A stretch of DNA of 36,889 bases from Fervidifonticultor_A tertius (GCA_031459235.1 JAVKIY010000027.1:1-36889); one strand, 5' to 3'. Shown: positions 1 to 8,914, counted from the first letter of the stretch. Notes: generated by a model from the letters alone, not told the origin. Numbers and translations: made by a program.

Positions 1-765
1 GGCACGCGCCGCGGCCGCCTGGCCGCGCGCCGCCAGACCCCCGCGCGCCTCGGCCAGCCGCGCGTCGAGGCCGCGTAGCGTCTCGTCGATACCTCTGCTC
101 CACTCCGCCGCGCCCGACGAAGCCGGGCCGAATCCGGCCGGTCCGCCGAGCCGTTCCCAGAACCTGGGGTCCGCCGCGAGCGCCTCCCGAAGCACGCTGT
201 TGAGCGCGAGCACGCTGGGCCCCAGGCTCTGCGCGGCGAGCCTGACCGCTTCCCTGACCTCGGGTGGCGCCTCGCCCAGCGCGCGCAGAGGCTCCAGCGT
301 ACCGTCCGCGGCCAGGGCGAGTGCCTCGACCCGCTGGCCGATCTGCCGGCGGATCGCTTCCTCGACCGTCTCCGAGACGGTCTGGCCCTCTGGGGTCTGT
401 AGCGAGATCGTCGCCTTCAAAGGGTCGCCGCCGGCGGCTGATGCGAGTCCTCTGTCGAACAAATCCGCGACCGCACGGTGGAGTTGCGCGGGCGCCAGGG
501 CGAGCTCGCGCCGCAATCGCCCCAGCCCGGCGGTGGCCTGCTCCACCGCGTGCCCGGCCGCGGCTGCCGTCTCCTGCTCGCGCTCTGCCGCCGCCAGCGC
601 CGCGGCAAGCGGTCCGGCCGCGGCCCGCGCCTGGTGGATCGGGAGCAGCACCAGCAGGTGGAGCAGGGCGAGCGCGACCAGCACCGCGCCGAGGAAGGCC
701 TGGAAGGCCCGCACCTCGGCCGCGTAGGCCGCGATGACTCGGTCACGATCGGAAGGGTTCGCCAC
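1..765 (-). CDS. Membrane-anchored coiled-coil protein, 3' part cut by window edge
   Basis: An open minus-strand frame of 255 codons runs from a GTG at 765 to the window edge without a stop. The start is supported by GGAG six bases upstream. The protein begins MANPSDRDRV; residues about 23-44 form one hydrophobic segment (FLGAVLVALALLHLLVLLP). The rest is Ala/Glu/Arg-rich and probably helical or coiled-coil, for example AAALAAAEREQE near residue 55 and LDARLAEARGGLAARG at the cut end. The likely form is a single-pass signal-anchored protein with a long helical domain, as in sensor or chemoreceptor-like architectures, but no kinase, HAMP or methyl-accepting motif is visible in the part present. 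I do not recognise the family. It is transcribed divergently from the tetR-men operon. Confidence 0.6.
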   Translation of the reverse strand, partial: MANPSDRDRVIAAYAAEVRAFQAFLGAVLVALALLHLLVLLPIHQARAAAGPLAAALAAAEREQETAAAAGHAVEQATAGLGRLRRELALAPAQLHRAVADLFDRGLASAAGGDPLKATISLQTPEGQTVSETVEEAIRRQIGQRVEALALAADGTLEPLRALGEAPPEVREAVRLAAQSLGPSVLALNSVLREALAADPRFWERLGGPAGFGPASSGAAEWSRGIDETLRGLDARLAEARGGLAARGQAAAARA

Positions 766-902
766 GCCACGCTCCGTCAGCCCGTGGGCCGGCTGCCGGC
801 TAGTTTTGCCGCCTGGCCTGGCTATGCCTCCTGACCCCGCCACGGCGATCCTGGCAGTCAGCTCTCGAACCCAGGCCAGCGCCTCGACGCCGCCCCCTGG
901 AT

Positions 903-922
903 TAGACCGACGCGTCGGTCTA
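903..922. promoter_or_regulatory. Perfect 20-bp palindrome, probable TetR operator
   Basis: The half site TAGACCGACG is followed immediately by its exact reverse complement. It ends 10 bases before the GTG of the TetR-family gene, and its last two bases are the first two of a TACAAT -10-like hexamer. Position and perfect symmetry fit an autoregulatory operator that would also control the men genes downstream. It lies in the intergenic region shared with the divergent gene starting at 765, so it could affect both. Binding by this TetR protein is inference. Confidence 0.7.
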
Positions 923-926
923 CAAT
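921..926 (+). promoter_or_regulatory. -10 element of a likely leaderless tetR-men promoter
   Basis: TACAAT matches TATAAT at five of six positions. It ends six bases before the GTG at 933, so initiation at the usual distance would place the first transcribed base at the start codon itself. The only purine run before the GTG (GGAG) is one base away, too close to work as a Shine-Dalgarno site. No good -35 is visible at 16-18 bases. A leaderless transcript is the simplest reading. Confidence 0.5.
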
Positions 927-932
927 TGGAGC

Positions 933-1535
933 GTGGCCAGAAGAGCGACCCTTGAGACCTCCACACGAGACCGTCTCTTGCAGGCGGCCATGGACGTCTT
1001 CGCCCGGCGTGGCTATCACGGCACCACCGTGGACGATATCGTGGCCTGGTCCTCGTCGTCGAAAGGTGCCTTCTATCATTACTTCCCGAGCAAGCAGGGG
1101 ATCTTCCTCACGTTGCTCGACCGTCTGGCAGGACTCGTCGAGGCGGGCGTCGAGGCCGCGATCGCCGGTGAGGAGGGCGGGCTCGCCAAGGTGGAGGCGG
1201 CGCTGCGCGTCGTGCTCGATGTCGCCGTCGAGCACCGCGAGTTGACGCGCATCCTGCTCATCGAGGCGGCGGCGCTGGGGGCGGAGTTCGAGCAGGGCCG
1301 CCTGGGGATCCACCGCCGGTTCGCGGCGCTCATCCAGCGCCACCTCGACCGCGCGGTCGCCGACGGCGCGATCCCATCGCAGGACACGGCCCTGGCCGCA
1401 GCGGCGTGGATCGGCGCCATCAACGAAACCGTGACGCAGACGCTCGCGCAGGACGGTGACCTGCGCGCCGTGCTGCCCGGGCTGCGCGCGTTCCTCCTGC
1501 GCAGCGTGGGCGCCGCGGCGGGTGAGACCGGGTGA
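933..1535 (+). CDS. TetR/AcrR-family transcriptional regulator
   Basis: 200 residues, a normal length for the family. The N-terminal helix-turn-helix is clear: LLQAAMDVFARRGYHGTTVDDI (cited as family pattern, residues about 15-36), followed by KGAFYHYFPSKQGIF around residues 44-58, the recognition-helix region. The C-terminal two thirds are helical ligand-binding sequence with no recognisable ligand specificity. It is the first gene of the men operon: its TGA lies seven bases before the menF ATG, so it is probably co-transcribed with and represses that operon through the palindrome at 903-922. The GTG start is kept because in-frame ATG 990 would remove the first helix. The ligand is unknown; a quinone-pathway intermediate or a redox-related compound is a guess. 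Confidence 0.88.
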   Translation: MARRATLETSTRDRLLQAAMDVFARRGYHGTTVDDIVAWSSSSKGAFYHYFPSKQGIFLTLLDRLAGLVEAGVEAAIAGEEGGLAKVEAALRVVLDVAVEHRELTRILLIEAAALGAEFEQGRLGIHRRFAALIQRHLDRAVADGAIPSQDTALAAAAWIGAINETVTQTLAQDGDLRAVLPGLRAFLLRSVGAAAGETG

Positions 1536-1542
1536 GGTCGCA

Positions 1543-3081
1543 ATGCAGGCGGATGCCCCGGTGAGCGCGCGCCAGGCGCCGGTCGCGGCCGAGACCGGCG
1601 CAGGAGCCGGCGCGCTCCACCGCTGGCGCGCCACCACGGCCACCGCGGCGTCGAAGGCGACCTCGCTCGGCAGGCCTGTGATCGCGTGGGCCACGCTGCC
1701 CGTTGCGGCGATGGACCCGATTGCCGCCTACGGTGCGCTCCGTACGCTCGACGCGTGGGTCACCCTGTGGGCGCGACCGGAAGACGACCTGACGCTGGTC
1801 GGCCTGGGTCGCGCCTGGGAGTTCTCCGGAGCCGGGGCAGACCGATTCACGATGGCACGCGATGCCTGGACCGCGCTCATGCGTGACGCGCTGACCCCGG
1901 CGCAGGCGGGCATGCCGGCGCCCCGCGATCCTGGGAGCGGCACGGCATCCGCGGAGGCCTCGCTCCCCAGCGGTCCGATGGCGATGGGCGGGTTCGCCTT
2001 CTCCGCCGACCCGGGCCCCGGCGTGCTCTGGCGCGGATTCGCATCATCGTCGCTCGTGCTGCCCGAGCTGACGATCGTGGCGACGGCGGCTGGAGTCACG
2101 GTGACCCTCGCGGCGGTGCTCGCACCGGGCGCGACCGACGATCCTGGGCGGGCGGACCGGCCGCTGGCACTGCTGGCCGCGGTGGAGCGCGTCGCGCGAG
2201 AGATCGCCTCCCCAGGGACCCCCGCCGTCCGCGACCCCAGCGGCGCGCCCGCGGTCGTCCTCGAGGAGTTTCCTCCCGCAGCGGCGTGGAAGGCCGCGGT
2301 GGCCGCGGCCGCGGCGGCGGTGCGCGAGGGGCGGCTAGCCAAGGTAGTGCTGGCACGTGGCGTCCGCGTCCGCGGGCACGGCGTCGATCCGGCCGCGGCG
2401 CTGCGGCGGCTGCGAGCGGAGTACCCGTCGTGCACGCTGTTCGCGGTCGAGCGCGAGGGCCACTGCTTCCTCGGCGCGACGCCCGAGCGCCTGGCACGCG
2501 TGGCCGGGGGCCGCGTGCACACGATGGCGCTCGCGGGATCGGCGCCCCGCGGGATCACGGACGAGGACGACCGGGCGATCGGCCGGGCGCTGCTGGGGAG
2601 CGCGAAGGACCGCCTCGAGCACGCCCTGGTCGTGGACGCGCTCCGCGAGGCGCTTGCGGGCATGTGCGAGACAATCGAGGTCCCCCCGCAGCCTTCGCTG
2701 CTGCGGGTCTCGAACGTACAGCACCTGTGCACACCCCTGGCCGGGGTACTCCGCGCGGGCGCCGGCGTGCTCGACGTGGCTGAGCGGCTGCACCCGACGC
2801 CGGCGGTCGGCGGGGTGCCGCGCGCGGCCGCGCTGCCCTGGATCGACGAGCACGAGGGCTTCGACCGCGGCTGGTACGCCGGTCCGGTCGGCTGGGTAGA
2901 TCGCCGGGGCGACGGCGAGTTCGCCGTGGCCCTGCGCTGCGCGCTGACCGGCGGTGACGAGGCGGTGCTGTTCGGCGGCTGCGGCATCGTCGCCGACTCG
3001 GACCCGGACGCCGAGTACGCGGAGGCCGGGCTCAAGCTCCGGCCGATGCTGTCGGCGCTGGGCGCCAACGGGACGCGTTGA
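1543..3081 (+). CDS. menF: Isochorismate synthase (chorismate to isochorismate)
   Basis: 512 residues of the chorismate-binding family. It makes isochorismate, the committed precursor of the menaquinone ring. Family hallmarks are in order in the C-terminal half: KVVLARG with the presumed general-base lysine, FLGATPERL, the ALAGSAPRG segment, VQHLCTPL, HPTPAVGGVPR, YAGPVGW and GCGIVADSDPDAEY with the Mg-binding acidic residues. The N-terminal 200 residues are Ala-rich and variable, as is usual for MenF/EntC/DhbC. The ATG at 1543 has GGTGAGG just upstream. Adjacency to menD makes MenF more likely than a siderophore EntC or a salicylate synthase. Confidence 0.93.
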   Translation: MQADAPVSARQAPVAAETGAGAGALHRWRATTATAASKATSLGRPVIAWATLPVAAMDPIAAYGALRTLDAWVTLWARPEDDLTLVGLGRAWEFSGAGADRFTMARDAWTALMRDALTPAQAGMPAPRDPGSGTASAEASLPSGPMAMGGFAFSADPGPGVLWRGFASSSLVLPELTIVATAAGVTVTLAAVLAPGATDDPGRADRPLALLAAVERVAREIASPGTPAVRDPSGAPAVVLEEFPPAAAWKAAVAAAAAAVREGRLAKVVLARGVRVRGHGVDPAAALRRLRAEYPSCTLFAVEREGHCFLGATPERLARVAGGRVHTMALAGSAPRGITDEDDRAIGRALLGSAKDRLEHALVVDALREALAGMCETIEVPPQPSLLRVSNVQHLCTPLAGVLRAGAGVLDVAERLHPTPAVGGVPRAAALPWIDEHEGFDRGWYAGPVGWVDRRGDGEFAVALRCALTGGDEAVLFGGCGIVADSDPDAEYAEAGLKLRPMLSALGANGTR

Positions 3082-3109
3082 TGCCGCGCCCGGGCCTGAG
3101 GACTGCGCC

Positions 3110-4924
3110 GTGACCGCATCTCCCGAGAACGCGACCTACGCGTACGTCGGCGCGTTCGTGGACGAGCTGGTGCGCTGTGGCGTGCGCCACCTCTGCCTGT
3201 GTCCGGGCTCGCGCTCGACCCCGCTGGCGATCGCCGCGGCGCGGCACCCCGGCATGCGGGCGTGGACGCTCATCGACGAGCGCTCGGCCGCGTTCTTCGC
3301 GCTCGGGCTGGCCCGGGGGCTGCGCGCTCCGGTCGCGGTGCTCTCGACCTCGGGCACGGCCGCGGCCAACTTCCACCCGGCGGTCGTCGAGGCGCGCTAC
3401 GGCCGCGTGCCGCTGGTGGTGCTGACCGCGGACCGGCCACACGAGCTGCGCCACGCCGGCGCCAACCAGACCATCGATCAGATCCGGCTCTACGGCGCGC
3501 ACGCGAAGTGGGCGGCCGATGTCGCCCTGCCCGAGGCGACCGACGCCATGCTGCGCTATGTCCGCACGCTTTCGGCGCAGGCCGCGGCGATCGCGGAGGC
3601 CGAGCCCGCCGGGCCCGTCCACCTCAACTTCCCGCTGCGCGAGCCGCTGGTCCCCTACGCGGCGCCCGAGGAGCTGCCCTCGCGGGAGCAGCGGTCGGCC
3701 TCGGCCTGGGAAGGCCGCGGCGCGAACCGGCCCTACGCCGCGGTCTCGCCGGCGGTCCGCGCGCCCGCCTCCGACTTGGTCGACGCGTTGGCACGGGAGC
3801 TCACCGGGCAGCGGCGTGGCCTGATCGTCTGCGGGCCTGACGACCACCCGCACCTGCCGACCGCGGTAACCGGGCTCGCCGCGGTGCTGGGCTACCCGAT
3901 CCTCGCCGACCCGCTCTCGGGCGTGCGGTGCGGCGCGCACGACCGGCGCTACGTGATCGACGCCTACGACCCGGTTCTGCGGGTCGAGGCGGCCGCGGCG
4001 CGGCTTGTACCCGACGTCGTGATCCGGTTCGGTGCGTGGCCTGCCTCGAAGCCACTTTGCGCGTACCTGCAGGCGCAGGCGGCCGCGCGCCAGATCGTGG
4101 TGGACCCCGGCGGCGAGTGGCGCGATCCGACGCGCGTCGCCTCGGCGTACGTGCACTGCGACCCGGCGCTCCTCTGCCAGGCCCTGGCGGCGGCGCTGCA
4201 CGGCAAGACCCCGCCCGCCCTGGGCTGGTCGGCCACCTGGCGCCGGCTGGCGAGCAGCGCGCGCGCCGCGATCGAGCACCACCTGGCCGGCCTCGCCGAG
4301 CCGTTCGAGGGCAAGGTGTTCGCCGAGCTCGCGCGGCTGCTGCCCGACGGCGCGGTGCTGTTCGCCGGCAACAGCATGCCTGTGCGCGACCTGGACTCGT
4401 TCTTCCCGGGCTCGGGCCGGCCGATCCGCCTCATGGGCAACCGCGGGGCCAGCGGCATCGACGGCGTGGTCTCGACCGCGCTCGGCGTCGCGGCCTCGGG
4501 CGCCGGGCCGGTGGTGCTGGTGGTCGGCGACCTATCGTTCTACCATGACATGAACGGGCTGCTCGCGGCGAAGCTCCACGGCCTGTCCGCCACGATCGTA
4601 TTGCTGAACAACGACGGGGGCGGCATCTTCTCGTTCATGCCGCAGTCCTCGCACCCCGAGCACTTCGAGGCGCTGTTTGGGACCCCGCACGGCCTGGCGT
4701 TCGAGCACGCGGCCGCCCTCTACGGCGCGTCGTACGCGCTCGCGCGGACGTGGGACGAGTTCGGGGCGCATGTGCGCCGCGCCACCGCGGGCCGCGGGCT
4801 CGCCGTGGTCGAGGTGCGGACCGGCCGCGACCGCAACGTGCGGCTGCACGCGGAGGTCTGGGCCGCGGTCGAGGCGGCCGTGCGCGCCGACGCGCGCACC
4901 GCAGCCCCCGGGGGAGGCGGCTGA
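3110..4924 (+). CDS. menD: SEPHCHC synthase, thiamine-diphosphate enzyme
   Basis: 604 residues. MenD joins 2-oxoglutarate-derived succinyl semialdehyde to isochorismate (a Stetter-type 1,4-addition) using thiamine diphosphate. Visible hallmarks: CPGSRSTPLAIAAARHP and DERSAAFFALGLARG near the N-terminus, TSGTAAANFHPAVVEA, LTADRPHELRHAGANQTIDQ, GNSMPVRDLDSFFPG, and the cofactor-binding block GDLSFYHDMNGL followed by LLNNDGGGIFSFMPQ. The GTG at 3110 has GAGG eight bases upstream and starts 29 bases after the menF stop. The 3' end overlaps menH in a TGATG junction, so translation is probably coupled. Confidence 0.95.
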   Translation: MTASPENATYAYVGAFVDELVRCGVRHLCLCPGSRSTPLAIAAARHPGMRAWTLIDERSAAFFALGLARGLRAPVAVLSTSGTAAANFHPAVVEARYGRVPLVVLTADRPHELRHAGANQTIDQIRLYGAHAKWAADVALPEATDAMLRYVRTLSAQAAAIAEAEPAGPVHLNFPLREPLVPYAAPEELPSREQRSASAWEGRGANRPYAAVSPAVRAPASDLVDALARELTGQRRGLIVCGPDDHPHLPTAVTGLAAVLGYPILADPLSGVRCGAHDRRYVIDAYDPVLRVEAAAARLVPDVVIRFGAWPASKPLCAYLQAQAAARQIVVDPGGEWRDPTRVASAYVHCDPALLCQALAAALHGKTPPALGWSATWRRLASSARAAIEHHLAGLAEPFEGKVFAELARLLPDGAVLFAGNSMPVRDLDSFFPGSGRPIRLMGNRGASGIDGVVSTALGVAASGAGPVVLVVGDLSFYHDMNGLLAAKLHGLSATIVLLNNDGGGIFSFMPQSSHPEHFEALFGTPHGLAFEHAAALYGASYALARTWDEFGAHVRRATAGRGLAVVEVRTGRDRNVRLHAEVWAAVEAAVRADARTAAPGGGG

Positions 4925-5751
4925 TGCCCGCGTTCGTCATCGACGGCGCGCGGTTGAACGTCGAGACGGCCGGCTCGGGTCCGGCGCTGGTCCTGCTCCA
5001 CGGCTTCACCGGCAGCGCCCGGACCTGGCACGGTCACCTGGAGGTCTTCGCCGAGCGGTACACGACGGTTGCCCCGGACCTGCTGGGCCACGGTGCCTCG
5101 GACGCGCCGCCCGATCCGCGGCGCTACGCCGTGGCGCACGCGGTGGAAGACACGATCGGCATCCTCGACCGGCTCGCCATCCGGCGCGCGGCGCTGCTGG
5201 GCTACTCGATGGGCGGGCGGGTGGCGCTCGCGACCGCCATCGCGGCCCCAGAGCGCGTGGCCGCCCTGGTGCTCGAGAGCGCCTCGCCCGGCCTGCGCGG
5301 CCACGAGGCCCGCCTGGCGCGCGCCGCGCGCGACGCGGCGCTGGCCGAGACGATCGAGCGGGACGGCCTGCCCGCGTTCGTGGAGGAGTGGGAGCGCCAG
5401 GCGATCTTCGTCACCCAGGAGGACCTGCCTGGCGAGGTGCGCGCCGCGCTGCGCGCCCAGCGCCTGCAGAACAACCCCACGGGGCTGGCGAACAGCCTGC
5501 GCGGTTTCGGTCAGGGCGTCATGCCGCCGATGCACGACTTCCTGCCCGCCATCACGGCGCCGGCGTTGATCGTCGCGGGCGCGCTCGACCCGCGCTACGT
5601 GGAGATCGGCGAGGCGATGCGAAACGCGATGCCGCGCGCGCGGCTGGTGGTCGTGCCGCGGGCCGGCCACGCGGTGCACGTGGAGCAACCCGAGACGTTT
5701 CAGCACGTGGTGCTCGAGTTCCTGCGGGAGACGTTCACAGTCCTTGCCTGA
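4924..5751 (+). CDS. menH: SHCHC synthase, alpha/beta hydrolase fold
   Basis: 275 residues. MenH removes pyruvate from SEPHCHC to give SHCHC. It has an alpha/beta-hydrolase core: oxyanion-region LLHGFTGS near residues 25-32, nucleophile elbow GYSMGG near residue 100, acid in GALDPRY and histidine in GHAVHVEQPE near the C-terminus. ATG 4924 shares its A with the menD TGA and has GGGGGAGG upstream. Many alpha/beta hydrolases resemble MenH; the assignment rests on position between menD and menB as well as on motifs. Confidence 0.88.
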   Translation: MPAFVIDGARLNVETAGSGPALVLLHGFTGSARTWHGHLEVFAERYTTVAPDLLGHGASDAPPDPRRYAVAHAVEDTIGILDRLAIRRAALLGYSMGGRVALATAIAAPERVAALVLESASPGLRGHEARLARAARDAALAETIERDGLPAFVEEWERQAIFVTQEDLPGEVRAALRAQRLQNNPTGLANSLRGFGQGVMPPMHDFLPAITAPALIVAGALDPRYVEIGEAMRNAMPRARLVVVPRAGHAVHVEQPETFQHVVLEFLRETFTVLA

Positions 5752-5761
5752 GGGGGAGCGC

Positions 5762-6580
5762 ATGCCTGTCGTCTGGCGGAAGGTCCGCGACTACACCGAC
5801 ATTCTCTATGAACAGGCCGAGGGAATCGCGAAGATCACCATCAACCGACCCGAAGTGCGCAACGCGTTCCGGCCAGAGACCGTGATGGAGCTCCTCGACG
5901 CGTTCGCGCGCGCGCGCGACGACGGGGGCGTCGGGGTCATCTTGCTGACCGGTGCCGGGGAGGAGGCGTTCTGTTCCGGCGGCGACCAGCGGGTGCGCGG
6001 GCACGGCGGGTACGTGGGCTCGGATGCGATCCCGCGCCTCAACGTGCTCGACCTGCAGCGCCTGATCCGCATCATCCCCAAGCCCGTGATCGCGATGGTG
6101 GCGGGGTACGCGATCGGCGGCGGCAACGTGCTCGCGACCGTCTGCGACCTGACGATCGCCGCGGAGAACGCGGTCTTCGGCCAGACCGGCCCGAAGGTCG
6201 GCAGCTTCGACGCGGGCTATGGCTCGACGTACCTGGCGCGCATCGTGGGGCACAAGAAGGCGCGCGAGATCTGGTACCTGTGCCGGCAGTACAACGCGCA
6301 GGAGGCGCTGGCGATGGGTCTGGTGAACGCCGTTGTGCCGCTCGAGCGGCTCGAGGAGGAGGCCGTGGCCTGGGCGCGCGAGATTCTGAGCAAGAGCCCG
6401 CTGGCGATCCGCCTGCTCAAGGCCGCCTTCAACGCCGACACGGACGGTCTGGCCGGCATCCAGCAGCTCGGCGGCGACGCGACCCTCCTGTACTACCTGA
6501 GCGACGAGGCGAAGGAAGGCCGCGATGCGTTCCTGGAGAAGCGTCCGCCCGACTTTGGCCGGTTCCCCCGTTTCCCCTAG
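5762..6580 (+). CDS. menB: 1,4-Dihydroxy-2-naphthoyl-CoA synthase
   Basis: 272 residues of the crotonase superfamily. MenB closes the second ring of the naphthoquinone from o-succinylbenzoyl-CoA. Family features: FCSGGDQRVRG, the oxyanion-hole AGYAIGGGN, FGQTGPKVGSFDAGYGSTYLAR, LCRQYNAQEALAMGLVN and the terminal KRPPDF-FPRF signature. The QTG glycine is the residue found in E. coli-type (type I) MenB, which is thought to use bound bicarbonate; the M. tuberculosis type has Asp there. Start ATG 5762 has AGGGGGAG directly upstream and is preferred to an in-frame TTG at 5744 that overlaps menH. Confidence 0.95.
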   Translation: MPVVWRKVRDYTDILYEQAEGIAKITINRPEVRNAFRPETVMELLDAFARARDDGGVGVILLTGAGEEAFCSGGDQRVRGHGGYVGSDAIPRLNVLDLQRLIRIIPKPVIAMVAGYAIGGGNVLATVCDLTIAAENAVFGQTGPKVGSFDAGYGSTYLARIVGHKKAREIWYLCRQYNAQEALAMGLVNAVVPLERLEEEAVAWAREILSKSPLAIRLLKAAFNADTDGLAGIQQLGGDATLLYYLSDEAKEGRDAFLEKRPPDFGRFPRFP

Positions 6581-7463
6581 CGCGTGGCGGCCCTGGGTGC
6601 TGGCCGCGCGTGTCCCGACGCTGCCCGCGGCGGTCGCGCCCGTGCTGGTCGGCACGGCGGCCGCGGCCGGGACGGGCGTCTTTCACCCGGCCCCGGCGCT
6701 CGCCGCGCTCGTTGGCGCGCTCGCGATCCAGATCGGTACCAACTACCACAACGACGCCGCCGACTTCCTCCACGGCGCGGACGACGCGCGCCGCCGTGGG
6801 CCGCAGCGCGTCACCGCCAGCGGCCTGTTGCCGGCCCGGCGCGTGCTGGCGGGCGCCTGCGCGAGCTTCGCCCTCGCCGCCGCGGCCGGGCTGTACCTCG
6901 TGTGGCTGCGGGGGTGGCCGATCGCGGTCGCCGGGCTGCTCTCGATCGCGGCCGGGGTGGCGTATACCGCGGCGCCCGTGCGCCTCGGCTACCGGGGCCT
7001 CGGCGAGCTCTTCGTCTTCATGTTCTTCGGGGTGGTGGCCGTGGTCGGGAGCGACTACGTGCAAACCGGCGTCGTCCGGGCGCAGGCCGTCGCGGCCTCG
7101 GTGCCGGTCGGGCTGCTGGCCGTGGCCGTGCTGGTGGCCAACAACCTGCGCGACATCGACACCGACCGCGCCGCTGGCAAGCGCACGCTCGCGGTGCGAC
7201 TGGGCGCGCCGGCGACGCGGCTGCTCTACGCCGCCTGCCTGGCCGGGGCGCTGGCGGCGCCCGCGGCGATGCGCGCGTCGGGCTGGCTGGGAGACCGCTT
7301 CTGGTTCCCCTGGCTGGGGGCGCCGCTCGCCGTGGCGCTGGCCGCGACCGCGTTGCGGCGGGACGACGCCGCGTCGTTGATCTGGGTCCTCAAACGAACC
7401 GCCGGGCTGCTGCTGATCTACGGCGCGCTGCTCGCAGCGGCACTGCTGGGTGGTCCGGCGTGA
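6525..7463 (+). CDS. menA: DHNA polyprenyltransferase (UbiA family)
   Basis: 312 residues with about eight or nine membrane helices. MenA attaches the isoprenoid tail to 1,4-dihydroxy-2-naphthoate at the membrane. The two Asp-rich UbiA motifs are present: NYHNDAADFLHGADD near residues 73-87 and NNLRDIDTDRAAGKRTLAVRLG near residue 205, which is the typical MenA form. As placed, the gene overlaps menB by 56 bases. ATG 6525 has AAGG upstream; TTG 6555 or GTG 6597 would give a shorter N-terminus closer to the family and less overlap, so the start is uncertain. The 3' end overlaps menE by four bases (GTGA). Confidence 0.93.
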   Translation: MRSWRSVRPTLAGSPVSPSAWRPWVLAARVPTLPAAVAPVLVGTAAAAGTGVFHPAPALAALVGALAIQIGTNYHNDAADFLHGADDARRRGPQRVTASGLLPARRVLAGACASFALAAAAGLYLVWLRGWPIAVAGLLSIAAGVAYTAAPVRLGYRGLGELFVFMFFGVVAVVGSDYVQTGVVRAQAVAASVPVGLLAVAVLVANNLRDIDTDRAAGKRTLAVRLGAPATRLLYAACLAGALAAPAAMRASGWLGDRFWFPWLGAPLAVALAATALRRDDAASLIWVLKRTAGLLLIYGALLAAALLGGPA

Positions 7464-8914
7464 TCGTCCCGGACTGGTTGGCCGCGCGGGCGGCCGCGGC
7501 GCCCGACGCCGAGGCGGTCGTGGCGCCGCAGGGTGCCCTGACGTTCGGGGCGCTCGACGCCGAGGCCACCGCGGCCGCTCGCCGCCTGGCCGCGGCAGGC
7601 GTCGTCGCCGGCGCGCGCGTTGCACTCGCGTTGGGCAACGGCCTGCCGTTCGCCGTGCTCACCCACGCGCTGGCACGGTTGGGCGCGGTGATGGTGCCGC
7701 TCAACACGCGGCTCGCCGCCGCCGAGGCGTCCTGGCAGCTCGCCGACAGCCGCGCGGGTCTGGTGATCTGCGACGACGCGCACGGGGCACTGGCCGCATC
7801 CGCCGCGCGCGCCACGGGCGCCAGAGTGCTACCCTTGGATGAACTGGAGGCCGCCGTTTCGGCGGAGATCGTCCCCGGGCGCGGCATCGACCTCTCGGCG
7901 CCGCAGGGGATCATCTACACGTCGGCGACCTCGGGCCGGCCCAAGGGCGCGCTGCTCTCCTTCGGCAACCACTGGTGGAACGCCATCGGCTCGGTCTTGA
8001 ACCTCGGGCTGCGCAGCGACGACCGGTGGCTGGTGCCGCTGCCGCTCTACCATGTCGGCGGCCTGGCGGTGCTGTGGCGCGGTGTGATCTACGGTATCCC
8101 GGCGGTCGTCTGTGACCGCTTCGACCCCGACGCCGCGAACCACGCGATCGACGCCGGCGGGGTCACGGTGGTTTCGGTCGTGAGCACGATGCTGCGGCGG
8201 ATGCTCGACGCGCGGGGCGACCGGCCCTACCCGTCGACGCTGCGGTGCGTGCTCACGGGCGGAGGGCCTGTGCCGGCGGAGCTGATCGAGCGGTGCCTGG
8301 CCGCGGGCGTGCCGGTGGCCCCGAGTTACGGACTGACCGAAGCAGCCTCGCAGGTGGCGACGTTGCGGCCCGACCAGGTGGCGCGGCGGCCCAGATCGTC
8401 CGGCCGGCCGCTGCTGCCGGTGGAGGTCCGCGTGGACGGCGAGGAGATTCTGGTCCGCGGCCCCACCGTGATGCTGGGCTACGCTGAACGGCCGGAGGAG
8501 ACCGCGGCCGCGCTGCAGGACGGCTGGCTGCGGACCGGTGACCTGGGACGCCTCGATGACGACGGGTACCTCTACGTGCTCGACCGCCGCGAAGACCTGA
8601 TCGTCTCCGGCGGCGAGAACGTCTACCCCGCCGAGGTCGAGGCCGTGCTGGTGCAGCACCCCGCGGTCGCCGACGCCGGCGTGATCGGCGTTCCCGACCC
8701 TCAGTGGGGGCAGGCGGTCGCAGCCGCGGTCGTGCCGCGGTCCGGCGCGTACCTCGACGAGGCGTCCGTGCGCGCGTTCTGCGCGGACCGTCTGGCCGCC
8801 TACAAGGTGCCGCGCTGGGTCTGGACGGTCGACGCGCTGCCGCGCGGTCCGGGAGGCAAGCTGCTCCGCCACGAGTTGCGTGCGCAGGCCGCGCGCACGG
8901 CGGGGACGCTCTGA
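7460..8914 (+). CDS. menE: o-Succinylbenzoate-CoA ligase
   Basis: 484 residues, ANL adenylating family. MenE activates o-succinylbenzoate to its CoA thioester, the substrate of MenB. Motifs: the ATP-binding loop YTSATSGRPKGA near residues 150-165, YGLTEAAS near 290, LRTGDLGRLDDDGYLYVLDRREDLIVSGGENVYP (hinge region, residues about 355-390) and a C-terminal catalytic lysine in PRGPGGKLLR. The first 'T' of the usual TSGTTG motif is kept but G/T are replaced by A/T in SATSG. GTG 7460 overlaps the menA stop; the protein lacks the long N-terminal extension that the open frame would allow. Confidence 0.93.
   Translation: MIVPDWLAARAAAAPDAEAVVAPQGALTFGALDAEATAAARRLAAAGVVAGARVALALGNGLPFAVLTHALARLGAVMVPLNTRLAAAEASWQLADSRAGLVICDDAHGALAASAARATGARVLPLDELEAAVSAEIVPGRGIDLSAPQGIIYTSATSGRPKGALLSFGNHWWNAIGSVLNLGLRSDDRWLVPLPLYHVGGLAVLWRGVIYGIPAVVCDRFDPDAANHAIDAGGVTVVSVVSTMLRRMLDARGDRPYPSTLRCVLTGGGPVPAELIERCLAAGVPVAPSYGLTEAASQVATLRPDQVARRPRSSGRPLLPVEVRVDGEEILVRGPTVMLGYAERPEETAAALQDGWLRTGDLGRLDDDGYLYVLDRREDLIVSGGENVYPAEVEAVLVQHPAVADAGVIGVPDPQWGQAVAAAVVPRSGAYLDEASVRAFCADRLAAYKVPRWVWTVDALPRGPGGKLLRHELRAQAARTAGTL

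Noticed and set aside
200..834. Several plus-strand open frames opposite the first gene
   Set aside because: They are Arg/Pro/Ser-rich and lack any domain; the minus-strand frame open over the whole region has a membrane helix, coiled coil and a Shine-Dalgarno-supported start.
820..885. A tRNA-like T-arm (GGTTCGAGA on the minus strand)
   Set aside because: The flanking bases do not form the five-base T stem and no acceptor or anticodon arm could be found.
6584..7459. A 290-codon upstream extension of the menE frame
   Set aside because: It is antiparallel-free shadow of menA in another frame, rich in Arg/Gly/Ala; MenE homology starts at IVPDWLAARAAAAPDAEAV and GTG 7460 fits a GTGA junction.
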